Below are positions 49,931 through 59,330 of a DNA stretch of 64,000 bases, piece by piece; the first letter of the stretch is position 1, and the number at the start of each line of letters is the position of its first letter. The DNA comes from Pseudomonas plecoglossicida NBRC 103162 = DSM 15088 (GTDB lineage: Bacteria > Pseudomonadota > Gammaproteobacteria > Pseudomonadales > Pseudomonadaceae): NCBI RefSeq assembly GCF_000730665.1, contig NZ_BBIV01000021.1, positions 1 to 64,000 on the forward strand, written 5' to 3'. The translations under genes were made by a program, and so were the position numbers. The notes beneath the pieces are model-generated. The model made no database searches, had not been told where the DNA came from, and saw nothing but the letters and a program-made list of their open reading frames with translations.

Positions 49931-51214
49931 ATGGCCAATACCCCCTACCCCCAGTCCTACTACGCCGCCTCGGCCAACCCGGTGCCGCCACGTCCGGCGC
50001 TGCAGGGTGAGGTGGAAACCGATGTGTGCATCATCGGTGCCGGCTACACCGGCCTGTCCAGCGCGCTGTTCCTGCTGGAGAACGGCTTCAAGGTGAGCAT
50101 CGTCGAAGCCGCCAAGGTCGGTTTCGGCGCGTCGGGCCGCAACGGCGGCCAGATCGTCAACAGCTACAGCCGTGACATCGACGTCATCGAACGCACCGTC
50201 GGACCCAAGCAGGCACAACTGCTGGGCCACATGGCCTTCGAAGGCGGCCGCATCATCCGTGAGCGCGTAGCCAAGTACAACATCCAGTGCGACCTGAAGG
50301 ACGGCGGCGTGTTCGCCGCGCTGACCAGCAAGCAGATGGGCCACCTGGAATCGCAGAAACGCCTGTGGGAACGCTTTGGCCACACCCAGCTGGAGCTGAT
50401 GGACCAGAAGCGCATCCGCGAAGTCGTCGCCTGCGACAGCTACATCGGCGGCATGCTGGACATGAGCGGTGGCCACATCCACCCACTGAACCTGGCCCTG
50501 GGCGAAGCCGCCGCGGTCGAGTCGCTGGGCGGCATCATCTATGAGCAGACCCCGGCCGTGCGCATCGAACGCGGCGCCAACCCGGTCGTGCACACCCCGC
50601 AGGGCAAGGTACGCGCCAAGTTCATCATCGTCGCCGGCAACGCCTACCTGGGCAACCTGGTACCGGAACTGGCTGCCAAGTCGATGCCATGCGGTACTCA
50701 GGTGATCACCACCGAGCCGCTGGGTGAAGAACTGGCCCGCACCCTGCTGCCACAGGATTACTGCGTCGAAGACTGCAACTACCTGCTCGACTACTACCGC
50801 CTGACCAGCGACAAGCGCCTGATCTTCGGCGGCGGCGTGGTCTACGGTGCGCGCGACCCGGCCAACATCGAGGCGATCATTCGTCCGAAGATGCTCAAGG
50901 CCTTCCCGCAACTGAAGAACGTCAAGATCGACTACGCCTGGACCGGCAACTTCCTGCTGACCCTGTCGCGCCTGCCGCAAGTAGGCCGTATCGGCGACAA
51001 CATCTACTACTCCCAGGGTTGCTCGGGCCACGGCGTGACCTACACCCACCTGGCGGGCAAGGTGCTGGCCGAGGCCCTGCGTGGCCAGGCCGAGCGTTTC
51101 GACGCCTTCGCCGGCCTGCCGCACTACCCGTTCCCGGGTGGTCAGATGCTGCGCGTACCGTTCAGCGCCATCGGTGCCTGGTACTACAGCCTGCGCGATC
51201 GTCTGGGCTTCTGA
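49931..51214 (+). CDS. FAD-dependent amine/amino-acid oxidase (PuuB/DadA-like)
   Basis: The 427-residue flavoenzyme has the Rossmann FAD motif VCIIGAGYTGLSSALFLLE (about 33-51), the GASGRNGGQI loop typical of gamma-glutamylputrescine oxidase and related DAO enzymes, and a C-terminal GCSGHGVTYTHLAGK FAD contact. It probably oxidises a polyamine derivative or similar amine. AT-rich DNA upstream holds the promoter; the coding bias is strong, suggesting good expression. Confidence 0.9.
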   Translation: MANTPYPQSYYAASANPVPPRPALQGEVETDVCIIGAGYTGLSSALFLLENGFKVSIVEAAKVGFGASGRNGGQIVNSYSRDIDVIERTVGPKQAQLLGHMAFEGGRIIRERVAKYNIQCDLKDGGVFAALTSKQMGHLESQKRLWERFGHTQLELMDQKRIREVVACDSYIGGMLDMSGGHIHPLNLALGEAAAVESLGGIIYEQTPAVRIERGANPVVHTPQGKVRAKFIIVAGNAYLGNLVPELAAKSMPCGTQVITTEPLGEELARTLLPQDYCVEDCNYLLDYYRLTSDKRLIFGGGVVYGARDPANIEAIIRPKMLKAFPQLKNVKIDYAWTGNFLLTLSRLPQVGRIGDNIYYSQGCSGHGVTYTHLAGKVLAEALRGQAERFDAFAGLPHYPFPGGQMLRVPFSAIGAWYYSLRDRLGF

Positions 51215-51226
51215 TTCAGGCCATTG

Positions 51227-51317
51227 GCCTCATCGCCGGCAAGCCGGCTCCTACAGCGACCCCGCCGCTCAAGGGCAGCGGGGTACCTTGTGGGAGCCGG
51301 CTTGCCGGCGATGAGCC
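51227..51317. repeat. Inverted REP pair between convergent genes
   Basis: REP cores at 51227-51258 and 51288-51317 face each other (CATCGCCGGCAAGCCGGCTCC and its reverse). They separate the 3' ends of the flavoenzyme and the lipoprotein gene and can act as a transcription barrier. Confidence 0.88.
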
Positions 51318-51330
51318 CAGCAGCACCTTG

Positions 51331-52014
51331 CTACTTGCCCAGGCTGCTCACAGCCTGCTTCGCCGCCACTTCCTGACCCGCACGGGCCAATTCGTCGGCA
51401 GCCTGCAGCCAGCGCTGGCGGTCCACCTCGGCGGGCAATTGCCGCGGCGGCTGCACCAGTACGGCCCAACTCCCCTCTTTCGCCCAGGCCGAAGCAAAGT
51501 CGTCGAAGGCCATCAACTGCCGCCGATTCATGCCTGAGCGCAGCAGTACCCGCTGCTTGTAGCGGTCATAGCCGATCAGCACCGCATAGCGCGGCTCACC
51601 CCACAACGCACCTTCCTGATAACGCAGCAGCACCGGATTGCCCGCGGCCACCTGGGTCAGCAAGGCGTCGAACCGTGGGTCGAGCGGATAGACCACCATG
51701 CCGTACTCCCGCGCCACACGGGGAATGCCGGTTGCCAGCGAATCGGCGCCCTGGGGCAGGTTCAAGGGTTTGTCCAGCAGGCCCGGGGTGATCGGCGCGC
51801 CCTGTTGCGAGAGCATCGCCGCCAGCGCCATGGCACCGCTGTGGTTGGCGTTGCCGCGGTAGAACGGCACGCTGCTGATCTCGACCCGTTGCGCCAAGCC
51901 CTTGAGCCCGGCCGGCGGAGCACTGGCACAACCGGCCAGGCTCGCGGCCACCAGGCAAGCCAGCAATAACCGACGCGGGCCGTTGGCCCACGGTTTGAAG
52001 GAAGGGTGCTCCAT
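51331..52014 (-). CDS. Lipoprotein with inactive C39-like peptidase domain
   Basis: The 227-residue precursor has a lipobox LAGC (Cys29). The mature part follows the C39-like papain fold (VEISSVPFYRGNANHSGAMA and PRYAVLIGYD). The catalytic cysteine position is Ser59 and the usual histidine is arginine, so it is probably not a protease but a binding protein. I start at 52014 (MEHPSFKPW) because the signal peptide begins there; 44 upstream in-frame residues are not signal-like. It ends near the REP pair. Confidence 0.82.
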   Translation of the reverse strand: MEHPSFKPWANGPRRLLLACLVAASLAGCASAPPAGLKGLAQRVEISSVPFYRGNANHSGAMALAAMLSQQGAPITPGLLDKPLNLPQGADSLATGIPRVAREYGMVVYPLDPRFDALLTQVAAGNPVLLRYQEGALWGEPRYAVLIGYDRYKQRVLLRSGMNRRQLMAFDDFASAWAKEGSWAVLVQPPRQLPAEVDRQRWLQAADELARAGQEVAAKQAVSSLGK

Positions 52015-52228
52015 GAACGCTCGCTTGTTCCGGTGCCAGGCAGGCAGCGCCCGGCTCTGACCACCGATCATAGGGCGCCGCGCGGCGCGGGTATAGCCCG
52101 GCACCCGCTGGAAAGCGATCGGACCCACGACCAGACGTTCGGTCAATGGAACGTCCCGGCCGGCGAGCTAGACTAATGCTGTGTCTGGAGGGCCAACCCT
52201 TGCGGCGGCCCGAGAGAAGGAGGCACAG

Positions 52229-52402
52229 ATGAGCCTGACCATGGCAATCCTCATGCTGGTGGGTATGTGGCTGAGCGTCGCTGCTGCCATGCTATGGGGT
52301 GTAATGCGTATCGTGCGGCGTCATTCGCATCATCACCACCTGCCACCGCAGGCCCCGGCCAAGTCTCGGCAAGAGCGCCGAGGGCATGCCGGGGTGCACT
52401 GA
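52229..52402 (+). CDS. Small single-pass membrane protein
   Basis: A 57-residue product preceded by a strong GAAGGAGG. It has one transmembrane helix (about 5-26) followed by Arg/His-rich positively charged residues, so the C terminus should face the cytoplasm. It has no recognised family and is too short for more. Confidence 0.6.
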   Translation: MSLTMAILMLVGMWLSVAAAMLWGVMRIVRRHSHHHHLPPQAPAKSRQERRGHAGVH

Positions 52403-52424
52403 AAAGAGACTTGGCTGCAAGCCC

Positions 52425-52464
52425 TTCGCCGGCAAGCCGGCGAAAAAGGGGCGCAACGCGCCCC
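52425..52464. terminator. REP hairpin plus GC hairpin between convergent genes
   Basis: TTCGCCGGC-AA-GCCGGCGAA (52425-52444) is followed by an A-run, and GGGGCGC-AAC-GCGCCCC (52448-52464) follows directly. Together they separate the small membrane protein gene and terC, which end on either side. Confidence 0.75.
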
Positions 52465-52473
52465 CAAAGTCCA

Positions 52474-53226
52474 TCACCCTTCAGCCGCCTCACGCTTGAG
52501 CCGTGCCCGGCGCGCCAGGATGTTGAGGATTTCGATCACTGTCGAGAAGGCCATCGCCGCATACACATAGCCTTTCGGCACATGGGCACCGAAACCTTCG
52601 GCGATCAGGGTCATGCCGATCATGATCAGGAAGCCCAGCGCCAGCATGACCACGGTCGGGTTGTCATTGATGAAGTTGGCCAGCGGGTCGGCGGCCACCA
52701 TCATCACGATCACGGCGGTGATCACGGCGATGATCATGATCGGCAGGTGCTCGGTCATGCCCACGGCAGTGATGATGCTGTCGACCGAGAAGACGATGTC
52801 CAGCAGCAGGATCTGGAAGATCGCCGCGGCGAAGCCCAGGGTAACCGTGGACGACACCTTGGCCTCTTCCTTGGCACCGTGCGGGTCGACGTTCTCGTGA
52901 ATCTCCTTGGTCGCCTTCCACAGCAGGAACAGGCCACCGGCGATCAGGATCACGTCCTTCCAGGAGAAGGCGTTGCCGAACACCTCGAACACCGGGTCGG
53001 TCAACTGCACGATCCAGGCTACCGTGCTGAGCAGCGCCAGGCGCATCACCAAAGCCATGCTGATGCCGATGCGACGGGCCTTGGAGCGGTATTCCACCGG
53101 CAGTTTGTTGGTCAGGATCGAAATGAAGATCAGGTTATCGATACCCAGTACGACTTCCATGGCCACCAGCGTGGCCAGGGCAACCCAGGCAGTTGGGCTT
53201 GCGGCGAGTTCCAGCAAATATTCCAT
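52474..53226 (-). CDS. TerC-family integral membrane protein
   Basis: The 250-residue protein has seven or so hydrophobic segments and the TerC signature acidic membrane motifs ([10 protein letters not shown] and [11 protein letters not shown]). TerC-family proteins take part in metal (manganese) export and metalation of exported proteins, and in tellurite resistance loci. Here it is a chromosomal stand-alone copy next to a small lipoprotein gene, 25 bases away. Confidence 0.92.
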   Translation of the reverse strand: MEYLLELAASPTAWVALATLVAMEVVLGIDNLIFISILTNKLPVEYRSKARRIGISMALVMRLALLSTVAWIVQLTDPVFEVFGNAFSWKDVILIAGGLFLLWKATKEIHENVDPHGAKEEAKVSSTVTLGFAAAIFQILLLDIVFSVDSIITAVGMTEHLPIMIIAVITAVIVMMVAADPLANFINDNPTVVMLALGFLIMIGMTLIAEGFGAHVPKGYVYAAMAFSTVIEILNILARRARLKREAAEG

Positions 53227-53251
53227 GTTTCAATCCTGCAGCGGTTCTGGG

Positions 53252-53491
53252 TCAGATGTCCTGGGTCTTGTCTTGCGAATCGGCGTCCTTGGGCTTGTGC
53301 CCTTCGCTGCCGAGCGTCTCGCTCAGTGCCTGCTGGGCCGCCTTGTTGGTGTCATCGATGGCCTGCTTGGCCGACTCGGCGGCCTGGTCGAGCATCTGCT
53401 GGGCGGATTTCTCGGCCTGGTCGCAGCCGGCCAGGCTCAACAGTGCCAAGGCTAGCACCAGCGGTGTACCAATGGATTTGAGTTGCAACAT
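53252..53491 (-). CDS. Small lipoprotein, alanine/glutamine-rich
   Basis: A 79-residue precursor with lipobox LAGC (Cys23). The mature part is a helical heptad-like stretch (AEKSAQQMLDQAAESAKQAI) and a charged tail, similar in look to murein-lipoprotein-like small envelope proteins. It is upstream of terC and probably co-transcribed. Function unknown. Confidence 0.78.
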   Translation of the reverse strand: MLQLKSIGTPLVLALALLSLAGCDQAEKSAQQMLDQAAESAKQAIDDTNKAAQQALSETLGSEGHKPKDADSQDKTQDI

Positions 53492-53622
53492 GAGGTCCTC
53501 GCTTGTCGATATCCCTGGGGCGCGCGTTGCGCCTGATGGGGTCGCATTCTAGAGGTCTCGATAGTTCAGGAAAATTCGTTTTTTCAGCGTGTATACTTCG
53601 GTTTTTTCGAATCGGCAATGAC

Positions 53623-54516
53623 ATGCTCAATTACCGTCAGCTCCACTATTTCTGGGCCGTGGCCAAAACCGGGAGCATCACCCGTGCCAGCGAGCAACTG
53701 AACCTGACCCCGCAGACCATCAGCGGCCAGATCAGCCTGTTCGAGCAGACCTATGGGCTGGAGCTGTTCCAGCGCGTGGGCCGGCAGCTGGAGCTGACCG
53801 AAACCGGTCGCCAGGCGCTGGCCTACGCCGAACAGATGTTCCAGATCGGCGGTGAACTGGAGGCCATGCTGCGGGCCGGCCCCCAGGAGCAGATCCTGTT
53901 TCGCGTCGGCGTGGCCGATGTGGTGCCCAAGTCCATCGTCTATCGCCTGCTGGCGCCGACCATGGAGCTGGACGATGTGCTGCGCATCAACTGCCGCGAG
54001 GACAAGCTCGAACGCTTGCTGGCGGACCTTGCAATCCAGCGCCTGGACCTGGTGATTTCCGACAGCCCCATGCCTAGCCACCTGGATATCAAGGGCTACA
54101 GCCAGAAGCTCGGCGAATGTGGCCTGAGCTTTTTCGCCACCCCGGCATTGGCACGGCGCCATGCCGGCAGCTTCCCCGCCTGCCTGCAGGATGCCCCGTT
54201 GCTGATTCCCGGCCAGGAAACCGTGGTCCGCAGCCGCCTGCTGCGCTGGCTGGGCGAGCAGCAGGTACATCCCCGGATCATCGGCGAGTTCGACGACAGC
54301 GCACTGATGCAGGCCTTTGGCCAGTCCGGCAGCGGCATCTTCGTGGCGCCGAGCGTGATCGCCGAGGAAGTGTGCCGGCAATACGGGGTCGAGCTGGTCG
54401 GGCAGACCGATGCGGTGCTGGAGTCGTTCTATGCTATTTCGGTGGAGCGCAAGGTGAAGCATCCCGGGATCGTGGCGATTACCGAAGGGGCCCGGCGGGA
54501 ACTGTTTCATTGGTGA
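53623..54516 (+). CDS. nhaR: NhaR-type LysR-family regulator
   Basis: The 297-residue protein has an N-terminal LysR helix-turn-helix (GSITRASEQLNLTPQTISGQ) in the NhaR style (MLNYRQLHYFWAVAKTGSIT) and a periplasmic-binding-type effector domain. In enteric bacteria NhaR activates sodium/proton antiporter genes; the local target is unknown. I set the start at 53623; the 40 upstream residues in the longer frame are not part of the family. Confidence 0.88.
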   Translation: MLNYRQLHYFWAVAKTGSITRASEQLNLTPQTISGQISLFEQTYGLELFQRVGRQLELTETGRQALAYAEQMFQIGGELEAMLRAGPQEQILFRVGVADVVPKSIVYRLLAPTMELDDVLRINCREDKLERLLADLAIQRLDLVISDSPMPSHLDIKGYSQKLGECGLSFFATPALARRHAGSFPACLQDAPLLIPGQETVVRSRLLRWLGEQQVHPRIIGEFDDSALMQAFGQSGSGIFVAPSVIAEEVCRQYGVELVGQTDAVLESFYAISVERKVKHPGIVAITEGARRELFHW

Positions 54517-54522
54517 TCTGGG

Positions 54523-54554
54523 GGCCCTATCGCCGGCTTGCCGGCGATGGGGCC
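54523..54554. terminator. REP-type hairpin after nhaR
   Basis: GGCCCTATCGCCGGC and GCCGGCGATGGGGCC pair almost perfectly around TT, seven bases after the nhaR stop. The core is a REP palindrome. It would end nhaR transcripts before sstT. Confidence 0.75.
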
Positions 54555-54607
54555 GGAACTGACTGTGGTAAAGTCGCCCCTTTCAAGATACCGAGACAGC
54601 GCTGCAC

Positions 54608-55819
54608 ATGACCCCGGTTTTCCACCTCCTCAACCGCACCAGCCTGGTGACCCAGATCGTCATCGGCCTGGTTGCCGGTATCGCCCTGGCGTTGCTGGCC
54701 CCGGCCATCGCCCTCGACCTGGGCTTCCTCGGCAAGGTGTTCGTCAGCGCACTCAAGGCGGTCGCGCCGGTGCTGGTGTTCATCCTGGTCATGGCGTCGA
54801 TCGCCAACCACCGCCACGGCCAGGAAACCCACATTCGCCCGATCCTCTGGCTGTACCTGCTGGGTACCTTCGCCGCCGCGGTGGTGGCCGTGGTCGCCAG
54901 CATGCTGTTCCCCTCGCAATTGGCCCTGAGCACCAGCGAGGCCACGCTCAGTGCGCCGGGCGGCATCAGCGAAGTGATGCAGAACCTGCTGCTGAGCGCC
55001 GTGGACAACCCGATCAATGCCCTGCTCAACGCCAATTTCATCGGTGTCCTGACCTGGGCCATCGGCCTGGGCGTTGCCCTGCGCCACGCCAGCGACACCA
55101 CCCGTAGCGTGGTCGAGGACCTGTCCAACGGCGTGACCCTGATCGTGCGCGTGGTGATCCGCTTCGCGCCGCTGGGCATTTTCGGCCTGGTCAGCTCCAC
55201 CCTCGCCCAGTCGGGCCTGAGCGCCCTGCTCGGCTACCTGCACCTGCTGGCCGTACTGATCGGTTGCATGCTGTTCGTGGCGCTGGTGATGAACCCGCTG
55301 ATCGTGTTCTGGAAGATTCGTCGCAACCCGTATCCGCTGACCTTGCTGTGCCTGCGTGAGAGCGGCATCACGGCATTCTTCACCCGCAGCTCGGCTGCAA
55401 ACATCCCGGTCAACCTGGCGCTGTCGGAGCGCCTGGGCCTGCATGAAGACACCTACTCGGTGTCGATTCCTCTGGGTGCGACCATCAACATGGCGGGTGC
55501 GGCGATCACCATCACCGTGCTGACGCTGGCGGCCGTGCATACCCTGGGTATCGCAGTAGATCTGCCGACTGCGGTGCTGCTCAGTGTGGTCGCGGCGGTC
55601 TGCGCCTGCGGCGCCTCGGGTGTGGCCGGTGGTTCGCTGCTGCTGATTCCGCTGGCGTGCAGCCTGTTCGGCATTCCCAGCGAGATCGCCATGCAGGTGG
55701 TGGCGGTGGGCTTCATCATCGGCGTGTTGCAGGACTCGGCGGAGACGGCGCTAAATTCCTCGACCGATGTGCTGTTCACGGCAGCGGCGTGCCAGGCCGA
55801 GGAACGGCGCAGGGCTTGA
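54608..55819 (+). CDS. sstT: Sodium-coupled serine/threonine transporter
   Basis: This 403-residue dicarboxylate/amino-acid:cation symporter-type protein has the usual eight helices and re-entrant loops. Signature [12 protein letters not shown] and the C-terminal [20 protein letters not shown] match SstT. It imports serine and threonine. It lies downstream of nhaR but behind a hairpin, so it probably has its own promoter. Confidence 0.95.
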   Translation: MTPVFHLLNRTSLVTQIVIGLVAGIALALLAPAIALDLGFLGKVFVSALKAVAPVLVFILVMASIANHRHGQETHIRPILWLYLLGTFAAAVVAVVASMLFPSQLALSTSEATLSAPGGISEVMQNLLLSAVDNPINALLNANFIGVLTWAIGLGVALRHASDTTRSVVEDLSNGVTLIVRVVIRFAPLGIFGLVSSTLAQSGLSALLGYLHLLAVLIGCMLFVALVMNPLIVFWKIRRNPYPLTLLCLRESGITAFFTRSSAANIPVNLALSERLGLHEDTYSVSIPLGATINMAGAAITITVLTLAAVHTLGIAVDLPTAVLLSVVAAVCACGASGVAGGSLLLIPLACSLFGIPSEIAMQVVAVGFIIGVLQDSAETALNSSTDVLFTAAACQAEERRRA

Positions 55820-55827
55820 GGTTGCAG

Positions 55828-55870
55828 GGGCCGCTTTGCGGCCCTGTCGCCGGCAAGCCGGCTCCCACAC
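55828..55870. repeat. Hairpin and REP element after sstT
   Basis: GGGCCGC-TTT-GCGGCCC (55828-55844) runs into a REP core (55840-55870). It sits just after the sstT stop and likely acts as its terminator. Confidence 0.75.
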
Positions 55871-55955
55871 GTACACCGCTGACCTCAGCCGGCAATTGCT
55901 TAAGCCAGGCGCTTTACCTACGCTAGTGGCCTTTCCCCAGCAATGAGACAGGGCC

Positions 55956-56603
55956 ATGTCAGAACACGAAACCGCAGGCGAAGGCCGTTTCAGCAGTATC
56001 GAGATCCGCATTCTCGGCGCGCTGATCGAGAAGCAGGCCACCAGCCCGGAAAGCTACCCGCTGACCCTCAATGCCCTGGTCCTGGCCTGCAACCAGAAAA
56101 CCAGCCGCGAGCCGGTCATGAACCTCAGCCAAGGCCAGGTAGGCCAGGCCCTGCGCACCCTCGAAGGCCAGCAGATGACCCGCCTGCAGATGGGCAGCCG
56201 TGCCGACCGCTGGGAGCAGCGGGTGGACAAGGCGCTGGAACTGGTACCCGCGCAGCTTGTACTCATGGGCCTGATGTTCCTGCGCGGCCCACAAACCCTC
56301 AGCGAGCTGCTGACCCGCAGCAACCGCCTGCATGACTTCGACGACACCGAGCAGATCCAGCACCAGCTGGAGCGTTTGATTTCGCGAGGCCTGGCCCTGC
56401 ACTTGCCGCGCCAGACCGGGCAACGCGAAGACCGCTATACCCACGCGCTGGGCGACCCGGCGGAAATCGAGGCGATCCTTGCCGCACGGCAACAGGAAGG
56501 CGGCGCCCGCAGCAGCGCCGGCAGCGTTTCGGAGGAGCGGATCGAGGCGTTGGAAGCACGCATCGCGGCACTGGAAGCGCGCCTGGCCGACCTGGAGGGC
56601 TGA
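55956..56603 (+). CDS. YceH/DUF480 family protein
   Basis: The 215-residue protein has two winged-helix-like repeats ([20 protein letters not shown] and the [20 protein letters not shown] region) of DUF480 and a C-terminal coiled coil ([20 protein letters not shown]). The family is conserved in proteobacteria. It looks DNA-binding but has no known target. AATGAGAC precedes the start. Confidence 0.92.
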   Translation: MSEHETAGEGRFSSIEIRILGALIEKQATSPESYPLTLNALVLACNQKTSREPVMNLSQGQVGQALRTLEGQQMTRLQMGSRADRWEQRVDKALELVPAQLVLMGLMFLRGPQTLSELLTRSNRLHDFDDTEQIQHQLERLISRGLALHLPRQTGQREDRYTHALGDPAEIEAILAARQQEGGARSSAGSVSEERIEALEARIAALEARLADLEG

Positions 56604-56608
56604 GCCGG

Positions 56609-56797
56609 TCAGTGTTCCGGCTCGGGGAAGTTGCGACAGCTCTTGCGCTCGGCCAGCTCGCGGTCACTGGGGCGCTGATCGACGAACACGGTACGGCCGC
56701 CTTCGTAGATCTCCAGATAGCCCCAGTGCAGGTCCTGCTCCTTTTGCCCGGGCTTGGGTGGCACTAGCCACCAGGGTTCGCGGCTGATCAGGGTCAT
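56609..56797 (-). CDS. Conserved hypothetical protein, 62 residues
   Basis: A small soluble protein beginning MTLISREPWWLVPPKPGQKE, with two tryptophans, a VFVDQRPSDRELAERKSC segment and no signal peptide. It is convergent with the yceH gene, five bases away. I recognise it only as the type of small conserved Pseudomonas protein with no known role. Confidence 0.65.
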   Translation of the reverse strand: MTLISREPWWLVPPKPGQKEQDLHWGYLEIYEGGRTVFVDQRPSDRELAERKSCRNFPEPEH

Positions 56798-56850
56798 TTG
56801 GGGGATTCCTGAGGGGGTCTGCTGTAATCATAGACACCCTCAGCCTGTAA

Positions 56851-56930
56851 TGGCCCCCTTGCTGGCAAGCCGGCTCCCACAGGTATGCCTCTGATTTACC
56901 TGTAGGAGCCGGCTTACCGGCGATGGAGCC
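56851..56930. repeat. Inverted REP pair downstream of ahpF
   Basis: REP cores at 56851-56882 and 56899-56930 lie in opposite orientation between the ahpF 3' end and the 62-residue gene's 5' region. The first copy is slightly degenerate (TTGCTGGCAAGCCGGC). Confidence 0.82.
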
Positions 56931-56939
56931 AGTGCAGGC

Positions 56940-58502
56940 TTACGCCGGAGCAGAGGTCCGAATCAGGTGGTCGAAGGCAGCCAGCGATGCCTTGGCCCCC
57001 TCACCCACGGCGATGACGATCTGCTTGTACGGCACCGTGGTCACGTCACCCGCGGCAAACACACCCGGGATGTTGGTCGCGCCCTTGGCATCGACGATGA
57101 TCTCGCCACGCGGCGACAGCTCGACCGTGCCCTTGAGCCAGTCGGTGTTCGGCAGCAGGCCGATCTGCACGAAGATGCCTTCCAGCGCCAGGTCATGCAC
57201 TTCATCCGTGGTGCGGTCCTTAAAGCGCAGCCCGGTCACTTTCTCGCCATTGCCGACCACTTCGGTGGTCAGCGCGCGGGTAATCACCTTGACGTTGGGC
57301 AAGCTGTGCAGCTTGCGCTGCAACACCGCATCGGCACGCAGCTGGCTGTCGAACTCGATCAGCGTCACCTGGGCGACGATGCCGGCCAGGTCGATGGCCG
57401 CTTCCACGCCGGAGTTGCCGCCGCCGATCACCGCCACGCGCTTGCCCTTGAACAGCGGGCCATCGCAGTGTGGGCAGTAGGCCACGCCACGGGCACGGTA
57501 TTCCTGCTCGCCCGGCACGTTCATTTCTCGCCAGCGGGCACCGGTGGCCAGGATCACGGTCTTGGCCTTGAGCGATGCGCCGCCGGCCAGGCGTACTTCG
57601 TGCAGGCCACCGTCGGTGGCCGGAATCAGGGCTTCGCCGCGCTGCAGGTTCATGATGTCGACGTCGTATTGCTTGACGTGCTCTTCCAGCGCCATGGCCA
57701 GCTTCGGCCCTTCGGTTTCCTGCACCGAGATGAAGTTCTCGATGGCCAGGGTGTCGAGCACCTGGCCACCGAAACGCTCGGCGGCGACACCCGTACGGAT
57801 GCCCTTGCGCGCGGCGTAGATGGCTGCCGCGGCACCCGCGGGACCACCGCCGACCACCAGCACGTCGAAGGCGTCCTTGGCGTTGATCTTCTCGGCCTGG
57901 CGACTGCCGGCGCTGGTGTCGATCTTGCCGAGGATCTCTTCCAGGCCCATGCGGCCCTGGCCGAACACTTCGCCGTTCAGGTAGATGCTGGGCACCGCCA
58001 TGACCTTGCGGGCCTCGACTTCGTCCTGGAACAGCGCACCGTCGATGGCCACATGGCGCACGTTGGGGTTGAGCACCGCCATCAGGTTCAGCGCCTGGAC
58101 CACGTCCGGGCAGTTCTGGCAGGACAGCGAGAAGTAGGTTTCGAAGGTGAATTCGCCTTTCAGGGCCTGGATCTGCTCGATCACTTCGGCGCTGGCCTTG
58201 GAGGGGTGGCCGCCGACTTGCAGCAGCGCCAGCACCAGGGAGGTGAACTCGTGACCCATGGGGATACCGGCAAAGCGCAGGCTAATGTCCGCCCCTGGGC
58301 GATTGAGCGAGAACGATGGACGACGGGCGTCATCACCGTCCGCGCGCAGGGTAATGAGGTTCGACAGGCCGGCGATTTCCACCAGCAGGTCGTGCAATTC
58401 GCGGGATTTCGCGCCGTCGTCGAGGGAAGCAACGATCTCGATCGGCTGGGTGACCCGCTCCAGGTAGGTTTTCAGTTGCGATTTAAGCGTGGCGTCCAAC
58501 AT
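56940..58502 (-). CDS. ahpF: Alkyl hydroperoxide reductase subunit F
   Basis: This flavoprotein reduces AhpC with NADH. The 520 residues show an N-terminal double-thioredoxin domain with the CQNC centre (Cys128, Cys131), an FAD motif ([19 protein letters not shown]), the second redox pair CPHC, and the NAD motif ([17 protein letters not shown]). I chose ATG 58502, as in the family. It follows ahpC after a 124-base gap with a hairpin. Confidence 0.97.
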   Translation of the reverse strand: MLDATLKSQLKTYLERVTQPIEIVASLDDGAKSRELHDLLVEIAGLSNLITLRADGDDARRPSFSLNRPGADISLRFAGIPMGHEFTSLVLALLQVGGHPSKASAEVIEQIQALKGEFTFETYFSLSCQNCPDVVQALNLMAVLNPNVRHVAIDGALFQDEVEARKVMAVPSIYLNGEVFGQGRMGLEEILGKIDTSAGSRQAEKINAKDAFDVLVVGGGPAGAAAAIYAARKGIRTGVAAERFGGQVLDTLAIENFISVQETEGPKLAMALEEHVKQYDVDIMNLQRGEALIPATDGGLHEVRLAGGASLKAKTVILATGARWREMNVPGEQEYRARGVAYCPHCDGPLFKGKRVAVIGGGNSGVEAAIDLAGIVAQVTLIEFDSQLRADAVLQRKLHSLPNVKVITRALTTEVVGNGEKVTGLRFKDRTTDEVHDLALEGIFVQIGLLPNTDWLKGTVELSPRGEIIVDAKGATNIPGVFAAGDVTTVPYKQIVIAVGEGAKASLAAFDHLIRTSAPA

Positions 58503-58535
58503 ACGGGCGATTCCTTTTTCAAACTTCGGATACAA

Positions 58536-58565
58536 AAACGCCCAGGCGATGGCGCCCGGGCGTTT
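58536..58565 (-). terminator. Hairpin between ahpC and ahpF
   Basis: AAACGCCC and GGGCGTTT flank inner GGCG/CGCC pairs, with a T-run on the minus strand. It probably ends or dampens ahpC transcription so that ahpC mRNA exceeds ahpF. Confidence 0.85.
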
Positions 58566-58626
58566 GACGGGGCGGTAAGTGCTTCAGCTTTGGCGGCTGC
58601 TCACCGCCCACGACTGGCTCACGGTC

Positions 58627-59190
58627 TTAGATCTTGCCGACCAGGTCCAGCGACGGCGCCAGGGTGGCTTCGCCTTCTTTCCACTTGGCCGGGCAGACTT
58701 CGCCTGGGTGGGCAGCGACGTACTGGGCAGCCTTGACCTTGCGCAGCAGCTCGCTGGCATCACGGCCTACACCGCCGTCGTTGATTTCGACGATCTTGAT
58801 CTGGCCTTCCGGGTTGATCACGAAAGTACCGCGATCGGCCAGGCCGGCTTCTTCGATCAGCACGTCGAAGTTGCGCGAGATGACGTGGGTCGGGTCACCG
58901 ATCAGCGGGTACTTGATCTTGCCGATGGTGTCCGAAGTGTCGTGCCAGGCTTTGTGGGTGAAGTGGGTGTCGGTGGACACACCGTAGATCTCCACGCCCA
59001 GCTTCTGGAACTCGGCGTAGTTGTCAGCAAGGTCACCCAGCTCGGTCGGGCAGACGAAGGTGAAGTCGGCCGGGTAGAAGAACACGACAGACCACTTGCC
59101 TTTCAGGTCGGCTTCGCTTACCTGAACGAATTCGCCGTTGTGAAAGGCGGTGGCGTTGAACGGTTTGACCTGGCTGTTGATGATAGGCAT
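58627..59190 (-). CDS. ahpC: Alkyl hydroperoxide reductase subunit C
   Basis: This 187-residue two-Cys peroxiredoxin removes organic and hydrogen peroxides. Peroxidatic Cys47 is in FVCPTE and the resolving cysteine is in EVCPAKW near the C terminus. AAGGAG precedes the ATG. OxyR control is usual for the family, but I do not find a well-spaced OxyR site. Confidence 0.98.
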   Translation of the reverse strand: MPIINSQVKPFNATAFHNGEFVQVSEADLKGKWSVVFFYPADFTFVCPTELGDLADNYAEFQKLGVEIYGVSTDTHFTHKAWHDTSDTIGKIKYPLIGDPTHVISRNFDVLIEEAGLADRGTFVINPEGQIKIVEINDGGVGRDASELLRKVKAAQYVAAHPGEVCPAKWKEGEATLAPSLDLVGKI

Positions 59191-59330
59191 GAGAGACGCT
59201 CCTTCATGGGGTTGAAATCAGTTGACGGAGAGAATCCTAACCGCTGGTCGCCATCAAGGCTCATTGGTAAACCTCATGCTCATGATTGGTTTTGGCTATA
59301 AGCCCTCCTCTCCGATAGATTGTTTGATTC

